From: Salvelinus alpinus
Taxonomy: Eukaryota > Chordata > Actinopteri > Salmoniformes > Salmonidae
DNA length: 64,000 nucleotides
NCBI RefSeq assembly: GCF_045679555.1
Contig: NC_092115.1
Coordinates: 33,483,596 to 33,547,595 of the forward strand
Direction: 5' to 3'
The notes beneath the pieces were generated by a model. The model made no database searches. It was not told the origin of the DNA and saw only the letters and a list, made by a program, of their open reading frames with translations. The position numbers and the translations under genes are program-made. Below are positions 1-15,599 of the stretch, in pieces (positions within the stretch are counted from its first letter, which is position 1; each line of letters begins with the position of its first letter).

Positions 1-640
1 GGCAGCTCTGGCAGCTCCTGACTGGCGGGCGGCTCTGGCAGCTCCTGACTGGCGGGCGGCTCCTGACTGGCGGGCGGCTCTGGCAGCTCCTGACTGGCGG
101 GCGGCTCTGGCAGCTCCTGACTGGCAGGCGGCTCTGGCGGCTCCTGACTGACGGCTCTAGCGGCTCCTGACTGACGGACGGCTCTAATGGCTCGGGACAG
201 ACGGGTGGCTCTAATGGCTCGGGACAGACGGGTGGCTCTAATGGCTCGGGACAGACGGGCGGCTCTAATGGCTCGGGACAGACGGGCGGCTCAGATGGCG
301 CTGGGCAGGCGGGCGGCTCAGATGGCGCTGGGCAGGCGGGCGGCTCAGATGGCGCTGGGCAGGCGGGCGGCTCAGATGGCGCTGGGCAGGCGGGCAGCTC
401 CGACGGCACTGGGCAGGCAGGCAGCTCCGACGTCGCTGGGCAGGCAGGCAGCTCTGACGGCGCTGGGCAGGCAGGCAGCTCAGATGGCGCTGGACAGGCA
501 GGCAGCTCAGACGGCGCTGGGCAGGCAGGCAGCTCAGATGGCGCTGGGAAGGCAGGCAGCTCAGACAGCGCTGGGCAGGCAGGCAGCTCAGACGGCGCTG
601 GGCAGGCAGGCAGCTCAGACGGCGCTGGGCAGGCAGCCGA
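1..640. repeat. 27-bp minisatellite, about 23 copies
   Basis: GC-rich tandem repeats with a 27-bp period run from the window edge to about 640. Three blocks of sub-variants are visible: an early one built on CTGGCGGGCGGCTC, a middle one on GGGACAGACGGG, and a later one on GCTGGGCAGGC. Because 27 is a multiple of three, long open frames appear on both strands (for example 187-654 and 265-711), but these are a product of the period. The array lies inside the internal region of the retroelement whose LTR is at 1489-1890. Confidence 0.85.
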
Positions 641-1488
641 CTCTGACCTGCTGAGGCGCACAGTAGGCCTGGTGCGTGGTACCGGCACTGGAGGTACTGG
701 GCTGGAGACACGCACCATAGGGAGAGTGCGTGGAGGAGGAACAGAGTTCTGGAGACGCACAGGAAGCCTGGTGCGTGGTGTAGGCACTGGTGGTACTGGG
801 CTGGGGCGGGAAGGTGGCGCCGGATATACCGGACCGTGAAGGCGTACAGGAGCTCTTAAGCACCGAACCTGCCCAACCTTACCTGGTTTAATGCTCCCCG
901 TAGCCAGGCCAGTGCGGCGAGGTGGAATAGCCCGCACTGGGCTGTGCTGGCGAACCGGGGACACCATACGTAAGGCTGGTGCCGTGTACACCGGCCCGAG
1001 GAGACGCACTGGAGACCAGATGTGTTGAGCCGGCTTCATGGCACCTGGCTCGATGCCCACTCTAGCCCGGCCGATACGTGGAGCTGGAATGTACCGCACC
1101 CGGCTAAGCACACGTACAGGAGACTCCGTGCGCTCTTCCGCACAACACGGTGTCTGCCCGTACTCTCGCTCTCCACGGTAAGCCCGGGAAGTTGGCGCAA
1201 GTCTCCTACCTGACGTCGCCACACTCCCCTTTATCCCCCCCCCCCCCCCCAATAAATTATTGGGTGAGCCTCTCGGGCTTCCAGCCGCTCTGCCTTGCTA
1301 GCGCCTCATAATGCCGCCTCTCCGCTTTTGCTGCCTCCAGCTCCGCTTTGGGGCGGCGACACTCCTCTGGCTCTGCCCAGGGTCCTTTACCGTCCAGAAT
1401 TTCTCCCATGTCCATTCCTCCTGGTACCGCTGCTGCTGTCGCTGCTGCCCGTTGCTACGCTGCTTGGTGCGAGTTTGGTGGGTGGTTC
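641..1488 (-). mobile_element. Internal region of an LTR-type retroelement
   Basis: This GC-rich DNA lies between the minisatellite and the LTR-like block at 1489-1890. I recognise it as a high-copy salmonid repeat. On the - strand it follows the LTR directly, and open frames around 1298-1771 run across that junction. A run of 16 C lies at 1235-1250. I could not identify gag, protease or reverse transcriptase motifs, so a non-autonomous element is possible. The remainder would lie left of the window. Confidence 0.5.
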
Positions 1489-1890
1489 TGTAACGGCAGC
1501 CTTCCCTCTCTTCACTAGAAGAGGGGGTGGAACAGGGATCAGACCAACACGCAGCGGAGCCAGTGCTCAACATGTTTAATACGAACGATAAAAGTGAACA
1601 CTTAACAAATACAAAATAATAAATGTGGCAAACCGATACAGTCCTAGCTGGTGCATAGAAAACACAAAGACAGGAAACAACCACCCACAAATCCCCAACA
1701 CAAAACAAGCCACCTATATATGATTCCCAATCAGGGACAACGATTGACAGCTGCCTCTGATTGAGAACCATATTAGGCCGAACACAGAAACAGACAAACT
1801 AGACACACAACATAGAATGCCCACCCAGCTCACGTCCTGACCAACACTAAAACAAGCAAAACACACAAGAACATTGGTCAGAACGTGACA
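1489..1890 (-). mobile_element. LTR of a salmonid retroelement (5' LTR in - orientation)
   Basis: Read on the - strand, the block begins TGTCACGTT at 1890 and ends GTTACA at 1489, so it has the TG...CA ends of an LTR. It has a TATA-like run (minus of 1714-1722) and an ATTAAA polyadenylation-type signal near 1570-1577, in LTR-like order. Its outer edge abuts the Tc1 relic that starts at 1891, so it probably inserted into that relic. The family name is unknown to me. Confidence 0.55.
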
Positions 1891-2197
1891 TTGTCGAGAA
1901 CGGTGTAGAAGAACTTGACTGGCCTGCACCGAACCCTGACCTCAACCTCATCGAACACCTTTGGGATGAATTGGAACGCTGACAGTGATCCAGGCCTAAT
2001 TGCCAAACATCATCGCCCGACCTCACTAATGCTCTTGAGGCTGAATGGAAGAAAGTCCCCGCAGTCAGCAAGTCCAACATCTAGTGGAAAGCCTTCCCAG
2101 AAGAGTGGAGGCTGTTCTATCAGCATAAGGGGGGACCAACTCCATATTTATGCCCATGATTTTGGAATGAGATGTTTGACGATCAGGTGTATACATA
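1891..2197 (+). mobile_element. 3' part of an old Tc1-like transposon, interrupted
   Basis: The sequence encodes the end of a Tc1 transposase, including the DLNLIEHLWDELER stretch with the third catalytic acidic residue, then a non-coding tail. It is the same family as the copies at 19143-20322 and 60659-61482. Its terminal repeat is interrupted at 2197 and resumes at 3804 with TGTTTGGTCATGTAGTG. The 1606 bp between are a younger Sleeping Beauty-type element. The 5' part is missing, cut by the LTR element at 1890. Confidence 0.85.
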
Positions 2198-3803
<1,606 letters not shown>

Positions 3804-3824
3804 TATGTTTGGTCATGTAGTGCA

Positions 3825-4533
3825 ACTACATTTGATGACTCATTTCATTTCAAATCCATCTGATTAAAGGAAGGCTCATTTGTGTCAAGCTGGGTGAAAT
3901 GAATTAATTCTGCGAGTGGTGTTTGTCGTAAGTGACTGGGTGCATGTGTGGTGTACATGTCATTGTCCCAGCGTTGTGTTGGAGAGGACATGGGCAGTAG
4001 GGGGTTAACAGCGAGAGCATTTAAGGGTGTTAGTCTTCTCTGGCACAAAAACACAGCCGCTCCATCATGGGGACGGTGACAACCTCATTAATGTCACAAT
4101 ATATTCAACTCGTCCTGCCCTGTCTGCTGCTAGCCCAAGGCTCACAGATGCTCCTCTACTGGCCTCTCAATAGAACAACTGGCCAGACCGTTCAACCAGA
4201 CTGCTCAACCCAAACAAAACAACAGTCTCATTCTAGAACCATACTATAGAACCACTATCTCTGGCCCAACATTCTACAGTATGTACATGAGTAAAGGAGG
4301 GTTTATCCTAGAAAGCTAGATTCTAGATCATGTTTGTTATGTAGTTGTTATTCTTGGTTGAGGATAACGTCTAAACTGTACCCCTGTTGTTGACTGTAGG
4401 GAGTCTCATTTACTGGGTTGCTCTCTCATTTTTCGCCCCTAGCAACCTTTGAAGCTCTGGGGCCCTGCTTTCTCGCTCTGTTGTGTGTTTTTTCTCTCCC
4501 TTTTGTTTTTCTCTCTTTCTGTCCCCTTCTCCC

Positions 4534-4573
<40 letters not shown>

Positions 4574-7242
4574 ATGTGAAAGTGAAATGGCCGGCTGTTG
4601 CATGGGAATCTGTCCTCTACAAGCCGCCCCCCTCCCACTGCGAGGGGTGTTTAGATTGCCTAGTCCCCCCCTCCACCACTCCTTCACTCTCAGTGAATCT
4701 ATTTGATGTGTCCGCAGTGAATGTTGAGAGGCAGGGAGGGAGGGAGAGAGGGGGCTGGGGCTTACCCTGATTGTTTAGGAGGAACAGACTGTGTTTGAAG
4801 GATGGGGTGGTGTGTGTGTGTGCATGTGTGTGTGTGCGTTTGGTGGTGGTAATGGTGGGACGGACATCCTGATTCCTCCCTTAATGTGTGGACCAATCAA
4901 TGGCATCTTTATTAAAGGAGGCCTGGAGTGGTCATTCTCTGGTCTTTGTCTATTCACTACTATTTTACTCAGTGCTACCATGGTCCCGCCCCCTCTGTCT
5001 CAGTCTCTCTTTCCTTCAATAAATCCCTATTTGTCTTTGTCTTTGGAGCTTGACTAATTATCCTTGTTTGTTCCTCTTTATGTGGATGCAGTCATGTGTT
5101 GTTGACTTCGTGGACTGGGTTGAGGAGAATCATTCCGCCATTTGCCACTTAATTAAGGGGAGGTCAGAATCCAGTGCTCAGCTCAGGAACTAAACGTGCA
5201 GAACTCGTATAGAATTATAAAAGGGCTTCAGCACTTATTTTCACACAAGTTATTCTGCAACTGATGCCGCTCATATAAATTAAGAATTAGGATTGAAAAG
5301 TAGAGAATCTAACAGCCTATTTGACAGTTTTGTGTCCTCTGTGCCTTTAGACTTTAGTCTTAATACTGTAATCTCTGCTTTGTTTTTTTAGCAAACTTTT
5401 GGAACAAATGTCAGCTATAAGGTGGTAAAGAAAATATAGTCATTGCACACAGATATAACACTAAATTACTGAGGAAGTTCATGCTGCTCCAAGCAGTAAT
5501 GCTTTATCGTTTAAAGAGACATTATTGAGATCTTTACTCTGTCTCTTTTCTGCAAGTCCCCTCTGTCCCCTAAGCAACAGAGGATTTTTTTAGCAAGTAT
5601 GTGTGCAAGGGTGGCGAAAGTAGTGTGTGTGTGCATGCGCGAGTGTATGTGTTTCACGGTGTGTGCGTGTGTCGAGGGTAACCATCGGCTTGATTTCCTG
5701 AATATCATCCCCTGCTTATGAAGTTCACTCTCTATCTCCTCTCCTTTTCCCTCTCTTTCTCCCCCTCTTTTCTCCTCCCGCTTTGACATGCTAAATCTGC
5801 CGATTTTATTTTTCTTCCTCCTGCGGAGAGGAAGTGTCCTTTTCAAGGATCTCGGCTTTCCCCCTGACTGCCTAAACCCTGCCTATGTTTGGATTGTTGT
5901 TCTATTTCAAACAAAAGACAGAGGCGGGATTACCATTTCACTTCCTTTCACAGACTACCTTTCAAGTGGTGTAGCAGCTGAGGAATCTGAGTCACCACCG
6001 CTGGCCGCTTCCCTTTTCCTTAAACGGAACTCTATAGTACCAGCGTGGTTACATTTGGACCCCTACTACTGGGATTGAGGTCTTTTTGTGGCTTCCAGGC
6101 CTGTAATCACAAATAGGATATATAATCAGTTTTGCCTTTTAGATCGTATTGAATAAGATTTAACAGGGAGGACCTGATCCCAGATCAGCCCTCCTACTTT
6201 GAGACTGCTTTGTGAGTATGGGCCTTGGGCTCCTTTCTTGGACATTGACATCTTCTTAATGGTTCTCAGCCTTTTTGTTTCACATCCTGGCGCTAACTTT
6301 CTGCCTCATTTAGCTCATGTCAATTCACTGGGCTCTCCTCCCTAGATCTGGGATTCCATTCATTCAGTGGGTTAGCTCTCTGAGGCAAACCTTGGCTAAC
6401 TGCCCGATTTGACTTCATCACAAATTCCAGATTCTACCAAAACAAAATATTAGGCAGTACATCTGACTATTACCAAATCGATCACATATAGTTTAACGTT
6501 TGACACGTAATTGATTCTCGGTTTCAGAAAAGGGCCGGGGAATGTTTTTAAAAGGACTTGGTTCCTGAGTTTGAAAGTGAAAACCAGGGGGGGTGGGGCT
6601 GTCAGCCTCCTAACCAGAGCAATCCGCTGGTTCTGGTCTGCCATTGATCCACTACCAGCCTTGTTCTCACATAATGACAGACTGGGGTTTGATGGAGGGC
6701 TTACACCATAAAACTGCTGGCTGCTCCAATCGCTGCTCCAATCGCCAGCCTTAAGAAAATAGTTATTCACCCACGGGAGAGATCCTTTTTCCACTGTTTT
6801 AATGCTTTTCAGGAAGTCGTAAGGTGGGTTTAGAGTTATGCCTGTACCATTGAGCTAATTTGAAGAATCTCATAAGTAACACTTAACTTAACCTTGAGGT
6901 ATAATGCTTTAAAACTGGTTATAAGCATGTATGCAGGCTTTGTGGTATTACTGAACTCCTCACTAAACATAAAACAATTTCCCTTCTCCCAGTATAATTA
7001 GCAATCCTTTAATGTGTAAAGGACAATGCAAGAGTTCAGGGTGACTGCTTTATCTGCCAGGCTGAGCTTTATGAACTATTAATGGTGGTTAGCAGTTAAT
7101 CAAATTCCGTGCGGGCACTGACAAAGGCAGCTGTGATATGGGCCAGGTCTGTCAGTGGAGAGGAGAGGTAGGTTAATTAGCCCCTTTAGTTAAGGCTGAT
7201 GCTGCTGAGAGCTAGTGGGCCTGGCAGGTGACATACTGTACT
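3825..7242. other. Mostly unique non-coding DNA, probably agap3 intron
   Basis: No exon, transposon or RNA gene is recognisable here. It contains a (CT)n tract, a GT-rich tract at about 4810-4838, a CT-rich stretch near 5700-5790 and a short high-copy salmonid repeat fragment near 6168-6226. The block at about 7010-7240 is unique, AT-rich and has several ATTA/TTAAT motifs, so it could be regulatory. Assignment to an agap3 intron is inferred only from the exons downstream. Confidence 0.4.
4536..4570. repeat. (CT)n microsatellite
   Basis: About 17 uninterrupted CT units, within a wider pyrimidine-rich region. Confidence 0.95.
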
Positions 7243-8736
7243 ATACATTGCAATCGGGAAAGTATTCAGACCCCTTGACTTTTCCCACATTTTGTTACGT
7301 TACAGCCTTATTCTCAAATGGATTAAATAAAAAAAACTCCTCACCAATCTACACACAATACCCCATGAAGACAAAGCAAAAACAGATTTTTAGAAAATGT
7401 TGCAAATTTATTAAAAATAAAGGTGCAGGTGCATCCTGTTTCCATTGATCATCCTTGAGGTGTTTCAACAACTTGATTCAAGTAAAATAATATTTGATTT
7501 GTCACATGCGTCGAATACAACAGGTGTAGACCTTACAGTGAAATGCTTACTTACAAGCCCTTAACCAACAATGCAATTTTAAGAAAATACAACAACAAAA
7601 AATATATTAAAATGTTTGTCCACCTGTGGAAAATTCTATTGGTTGGACATGATTTGGAAAAGCACACACCTGTCTATATAAGGTCCCACAGTTGACAGTG
7701 GATGTCAGAGCAAAAACCAAAGGTCCCCAAGAACACAGTGGCCTCCATCATTCCTAAATGGAAGAAGTTTGGAACCACCAAGACTCTTCCTAGAGCTGAC
7801 TTCCCGGCCAAACTGAGCAATCAAGAGAGAAGGGCCTTGGTCAGGGAGGTGACCAAGAACCCATTGGTCACTGACAGAGCTCCAGAGTTCCTCTATGGAG
7901 ATGGGAGAACATTCCAGAAGGACAACCGTCTCTGCAGCACTCCACCAATCAGGCCTTTATGGTAGAATGGCCAGACGGAAGCCACTCCTCAGTAAAAAGG
8001 CACATGACAGCCCGCTTGGAGTTGCCAAAAGACCTAAAGTACTCTCAGACCATGAGAAACCAGATCCTCTGGTCTGATGAAACCAAGATTGAACTCTTTG
8101 GCCTGAATGCCAAGCGTCACGTCTGGAGGAAACCTGGCACCATCGCTAGGGTGAAGCATGGTGGTGGCAGCATCATGCTGTGGGGATGTTTTTCAGCGAC
8201 AGGGACTAGGAGACTAGTCAGGATCGAGGGAAAGATGAATGGCGCAAAGTAAAGAGAGATCCTTGATGAAAACCGGCTCCAGGAGTGGACACGTCTCTGA
8301 ATGTCCTTGAGTGGCCCAGCCAGAGCCCGGACTCGAACCCAATCGAACTGGAGAGACCTGAAAATAACTGTGCAGCGATGCTTCCTATCCAACCTGATAG
8401 AACTTGAGAGGATCTGCAGAGAAGAATGGGAGAAACTCCCCAAATACAGGTGTGCCAAGCATGTAGCTTCATACCCAAGAAGACTCAAGGCTGTAATCGC
8501 TGCCAAAGGTGCTTCAACAGAGTACTGAGTAAAGGGTCTCAATACTTTTGTAAATGTGATATTTAAGTTGTAAATTTTTTTAAATTAGCAAAGAAATCAA
8601 CAAACCTGTTTTTGCTTTGTCATTATGGGTTATTGTGTGTTGATTGATAATAATAATAAAAAACAATTGAATCCATTTTAGAAAGTAACAAAATTTGAAA
8701 AAATTCAAGGGGTCTGAATACTTTCCGAATGCACTG
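7243..8736 (+). mobile_element. Tc1-like transposon (AAAGTATTCAGACCCC family), copy 1
   Basis: The ends are inverted repeats: GGGAAAGTATTCAGACCCC at the left and GGGGTCTGAATACTTTCC at the right, next to TA (8737-8738). Transposase remnants are split over three frames: an N-terminal part at 7702-7965, a middle part at 7959-8252 with [11 protein letters not shown] and [15 protein letters not shown], and a C-terminal part near 8301-8528 ending GASTEY. The middle catalytic Asp region is deleted, so the element is dead. It is interrupted at about 7485-7610 by a LINE-tail fragment. Confidence 0.9.
7485..7610 (+). repeat. LINE-tail fragment inserted in the Tc1 element
   Basis: The segment contains TTTGTCACATGCG, ACAACAGGTGTAGACCTTAC and AGTGAAATGCTTACTTACAAG. 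The same motifs occur in reverse complement at about 55165-55250. It interrupts Tc1 sequence that resumes at GTCCACCTGTGG. Confidence 0.7.
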
Positions 8737-10890
<2,154 letters not shown>

Positions 10891-11541
10891 GACCAGGAGT
10901 GGATCATCCCAGAGCAGACCGGAGTAGACTTGACTCACCGATCACCAAGGCCGTGAACATAAACACACTGTGTCCCCATAGAAGACCCAGTGACCGTACT
11001 ACTCTCCCAGTACCCATTCTCCTCCTATTCCGCTTCATACTGTGTAACCTAAACTGAATGACTGACAGTGGAGGCTTTTTTGGGCGCAACGGACAGGATA
11101 GAGATATTCCAAGATGCTGAGAGAGGCAGGCTTACCTGGTGGACATTGTATATTGTACTTGTTTGGTTGTTGTTTTCTCATATCATTGGCACAGCGGTAC
11201 TGTCTGTGAGTAACAATCATGATCAGTTTAAAGCTTTTTATTGTTATTAAGCATCAACCAAATGAATGGCTCACCCCTCCCCTCTCTAGTAAAACAGTTC
11301 ATTTCTATGCTTGAACATTTTCTTTCCTGTCGTCCTCTGTTGGAGCCAAACTGTGTTTATATTGTGCTGTTTGATGAAATGACAAACTCCCTCCCATAAT
11401 GCTTTTATCCCTATATAGAGAAAGATAAACACCTTCATAACATTTTGCTTTTAGATACTCCAAAGGAACTTCCATGTTGGACGCACAGCGTTTAATGAGT
11501 GGTATCATCCATAGTCATACAGGAAAGAAACTATTCCTATA

Positions 11542-12218
11542 CAGTGATCCCTCGCCACTTCGCGGTTCACTTATCGCGGATTCGCTATTTCGCGGATTTT
11601 CATAATGCATTTTTTATTTTTTTTTGGTGCATTGTGCTCTGCATTCTGATTCGCTAAAAACTCACTCCCGCTTCTTGTATCAAAACATGCTACGAATTGT
11701 GCTATCATTTTGTCGTCTCGTGCAGTTATGTGTACGTACATAAAACAGCTTGGCAAATTTACATTAAGTTGGCCAGGAAGGAAGGAAGGACTAACGCTTG
11801 GTCGCTTAGCAACCATGGTGCGAATGGCCACTGAACTTAAGCGAGTAGCTGAGGAATGGGACCCTTTGATGAGCCGTTCATTACAGTTCTCCAACGTAAT
11901 CGATGGTGGCATGTCGGTGTACAAGGATCTTTTTGCAAAGAAGAAAAAAGAGCGACAACAGCTGCCTATCACTATGCTCTTCTCCCGAACAAACACACCT
12001 GCACCGCGGGCTTCAGAAGAAGAGAACACTGCAGAGCGCAGTCAGGATGCAGCGGCCCAGTCTGAAGAGCAGTGAAACGGCCTACACGTGAGTCACTGTA
12101 TTTGTATACATGTAATAGTTGCTAATTGTAAAAAAAAAAGAAGTTTTCTATTTCGCGGATTTCACTTATCGCGGGTCATTTTCGGAACGTAACCCCCGCG
12201 ATAAACGAGGGATTACTG
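11542..12218 (+). mobile_element. pogo/Tigger-like DNA transposon, internally deleted
   Basis: Terminal inverted repeats are visible: CAGTGATCCCTCGCC at the left, CGAGGGATTACTG at the right, and subterminal CACTTATCGCGG / TTTCGCGGATTT motifs on both sides. TA flanks the element (11540-11541 and 12219-12220). A frame from 11710 to 12075 resembles the C-terminal tail of a Tigger transposase (MSVYKDLFAKKKKERQQLPI). The CENP-B-like DNA-binding part and DDE core are absent, so this is a non-autonomous derivative. Confidence 0.85.
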
Positions 12219-13009
12219 TAGATAGTGTAATAGGGTTTACAACAAGTCCTCCATAGCCCACCAATTTCAGGATTCAGAAGGTTCTAAATTAACCAGTTAG
12301 TATTGGTACTATGAAGCCATCAAACTCTTGACATGCCATTCATGTAAAAAAGCAACGCATGTCTAGGTGGAAGGTCAAAAATGATTGAAATACTTTACTT
12401 ACGGGCAAAAGGTTTAAATCATAATTTGACATTTCAGAGATGATTGCACAATGGGAGAATTTTGGGAGATAGTTAAGTGAGTCATTTGTTCTTCCACCCT
12501 GATCACGTCCCGCTTGCAAATCATCCATGATTATAAGGGAATTGAGGGTCTGTTTTATGAGCATCATGTCGATTGGTTTTTGTAAAAATGCCTCTTCAAT
12601 CAGAAATCATTCAGAGGAATGATTGAAGGAAGGAAATTGTATCATTAAGAGAGCTTTGTTGGAGTAATTTTTGGATGGATTTGAAGAGTGTTGATAACTA
12701 TTTGACACAGATCACATAACCTGGCCCCTGCAGGCATAATGGAATGTCTGTTCACCTCTTGTAGCCGAAGGCCCTGTATATTGGTACTCATGATTATATG
12801 TCTTTTGTTGATGTGAACTATGTGGTGCGTGTGTGGGTGTGTGCGGTGCACATGTGTGTGCGCGTGTGTGAATGAAGGAGAGACAGGAAGTGACTGGGTA
12901 AATCTGTGTACGGACACCATTGGGAGAAAAGGCCAGCATTTATAGTTGTTTGACTAAAAGGTTTTTGGAGCAAAAAAAGGTGTTTTCAAGTACAGACCAC
13001 TGTAACAAG

Positions 13010-13954
13010 CAGGGGTTGGAACCGAAAACAGGAAAATAACATTTTTGTGAAACAGAAGCGAGGAAATTATCTGTTATTTTAAAAGCATGGGAACCGGTTA
13101 ATAATGTTATTTTATGTTTCGGGGAATTTTTTTCCAGGCACACAAAGAAACGCAACAAAGAGCCTATGCAAAGCCCTCACTCTGTCACTCAGAAACGTAT
13201 ACCAGTGCCTGCAAGCTGGAAATCTTTGCCTGTGCGTGTTTAGGCTACCCCCCCCCCCCCCCCCCCCCCCCGAAGCATAGGCTACTGTACTGACATTACA
13301 AGTGTGATTCTGAAGACGGGGAGAGATTTTTTATTGGCTAGAGAAGAATGGATTCACTTTTTTCAATGCTTGTTAAGGATACTATAGTTATCACGTTTCA
13401 CATTGGATTTATTAACTACGAAAAGGAAGACGTGTTTTTAATTATGGTGCCGCTCTGCACAAACAAGCTTGTTAACTAGCTCTGGTCCAGCATTAAGCCA
13501 GCCCTCGGAACTCTCAGAGTGGACCGGACTCACCAATCACCAAGGCCCAGCGCTTGCATAGAAACCGCTCCTCTGTAGGTAGAGTATAATTCGGCGGGAT
13601 TAATTCGGATAATGCATGTCATAACAAGCCAAGCCTCCTCCTCCACCCTCTCGCTCTCCCCACCCAGGGGAATCGCATCTCGCCCCCTACACTTGTCTGT
13701 CCATCACACATGTTAACAACTAGTTTGCCCGCTCCATAGCAAGCTGCTCTATCTGCCCTGATTGGTGAAGTAATTTATTGAACTAAATGTAAAAAACAGT
13801 TCATTCCACAGGCCAAAAAGGAATGATAGAAAATGGAATGGTTCAGTACTTTATTTTGCTGGTCGGAACAGTGGAACGGAATAAAATAAAGTGGTGGTTC
13901 TGTTCAGAACGAAACGATTGGAAAGTACGATTGGTTGGTTGGTTCCAACCGCTA
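13010..13954. mobile_element. hAT-like non-autonomous element (tentative)
   Basis: The left end CAGGGGTTGGAACCG is mirrored on the right by TTGGTTCCAACCGCTA. The flanking octamers GTAACAAG (before 13010) and GTAAACAG (13955-13962) could be a worn 8-bp target duplication, as hAT elements make. No transposase is recognisable. A 24-base C run lies inside. Confidence is limited because the right terminus has diverged. Confidence 0.5.
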
Positions 13955-15059
13955 GTAAACAGTAGCTCGTCCTCCAATAAGACTTATCCTGAAGTGGTGT
14001 GGATTAACGTTGACTACTGGAGTCGTTTTGAAGCTTTCCATCTCAATTCCTCTACAACCAATGTGACTTTAACGAACCATCCAACCCCTCACCCTTACTC
14101 AAGGGACCAAAACAGGTACATTCAAGTGTCAAACCATGGAGATAGAGACTAAAAGGGTCAAGATGGGATGGAGAGAAAAGCCAAGATAACTTGACAGTTT
14201 TTATGGTAATTCTTCATGATAATATCATATGTGTATATATATAGACGAGACAAAACAAGATGGAGGAGGGACTTTCACAACAGGAACATTCAAGTGGTAT
14301 TGGCATAAAGTATATAGAGACATTTCATTTTCCTCGCTCTTCTGCCGTTTTAAGGTTTGAAATTAAAACCCAGTTTTCTGGTCTTTAAATGTACTATGGC
14401 AGTGTTTATGTTTACAGGGCAAAGGCTCTTCATATTAACGCTGTTACATTATCTACATGGTTTTGTTATTTCCCAGCAGGCTAAACTGGTTGGAATTACG
14501 TCAGTACAACCTGGTTACAACCATATTATAACCTGGTTGTAAACTGGTTGTAATGAGGACATTTAAACCAGCTTTGCCCCCCCCCCCCCCCCGCTGTGTT
14601 CCCTCAGTATTTGTAGTTTATTGAAACCCACAAGATATAAAGATGTGGTCAATCAGGAATAGTGTCAAATACAGTATTCGCTTTCATCCCTGTTGTCCTG
14701 AATTGGCCCTCAGATTCAACCAAATTACATTTAGACTGATGGTCAACAGAGCTTGTAGACAGCCTTACGTTATAACTACATTGACGAGTTGGCCTTTTCC
14801 TTTGGTGTACAGTAGGTGTACAGTACGTGTACAAACCACCATGGCACCAACGTATTTCAATGAATTCTCAAGTACATTTCAAAGTATGTCTGATATACGG
14901 TAGTAGATTATTTCCTATAGAGGAGTTTGAGGTATATACTTACCTGATGCCATAGGACCATATTCACCCTTGTAATATTTCCCTTCCCCACTACTCTTAA
15001 CGCTGCCTGACTATAACCATTATTCTAAGCAAAATGTTTCCCCCCAAAGACGGGCTGTT

Positions 15060-15168
15060 CTGATATGGCACCCTATTGCCTAAATAGTGCACTACTTTTG
15101 ACCAGAGTTCAATGCGATACCTGGTCAAAAGTAGTCCACTATAAACGGAGTAGGTTACTATTTCGGAC
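15060..15168. mobile_element. Palindromic MITE (GTGCACTACTTTTGACCAG type)
   Basis: The two arms are inverted: ATAGTGCACTACTTTTGACC on the left and GGTCAAAAGTAGTCCACTAT on the right, around a short loop. This palindrome is very common in salmonid DNA. Confidence 0.8.
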
Positions 15169-15555
15169 GTACCCAGGTTCTCTATGACCAGACAAGCTCC
15201 CAGTCAAACAATTGAAAATATTTTTGTTTTTTACAGTCAGTCTTCCTTGACTTGTAAACCCTATTTTGATATCTTTTCAATTTTTTCATCATTGTTCTCA
15301 AGCATATTTTTAGGTACTTTGGTTAGGTCTCAATGTAGCTACATTATCTGACCATTTGAGGTACTTTGTGTATAATGATGTACATTTGACATATTTATAA
15401 TGCAGTATGTAAATATTGTTTGTTTTTGTTTAATTTTTCTATTGTATTTTTTTCTCTCTTTACGTTCGGAACGTGAGACAAAGCATAAAGCTAAAGAGTT
15501 AGCTGCTGTGTGCTTGGATGCTTGGCTGACTGTTGACCTATTCATCAAACACTCC

Positions 15556-15561
15556 AATAAA
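15556..15561 (+). promoter_or_regulatory. Candidate polyadenylation signal AATAAA for agap3
   Basis: A canonical AATAAA in 3'UTR-like sequence, about 4.67 kb after the agap3 stop. It is the best candidate I see on this strand, but one hexamer is weak evidence. Confidence 0.35.
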
Positions 15562-15599
15562 ACTATGTAGCCTTTCCTGGATTTGGGAAATAACAAAAT

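Noticed and set aside
187-711. Long overlapping frames on both strands
   Set aside because: They arise from the 27-bp period of the minisatellite.
4067-4249. Short frame starting with a signal-peptide-like stretch
   Set aside because: Only 60 codons, no family features or splice context, so likely chance.
5788-6078. 96-codon frame in the upstream unique region, considered as an agap3 exon
   Set aside because: No similarity to AGAP domains and no matching splice sites in phase.
10905-13545. Similar phrases near 10905-10955 and 13510-13545 (ACTCACC.ATCACCAAGG)
   Set aside because: The match is about 25 bp with gaps, too short to claim a duplication.
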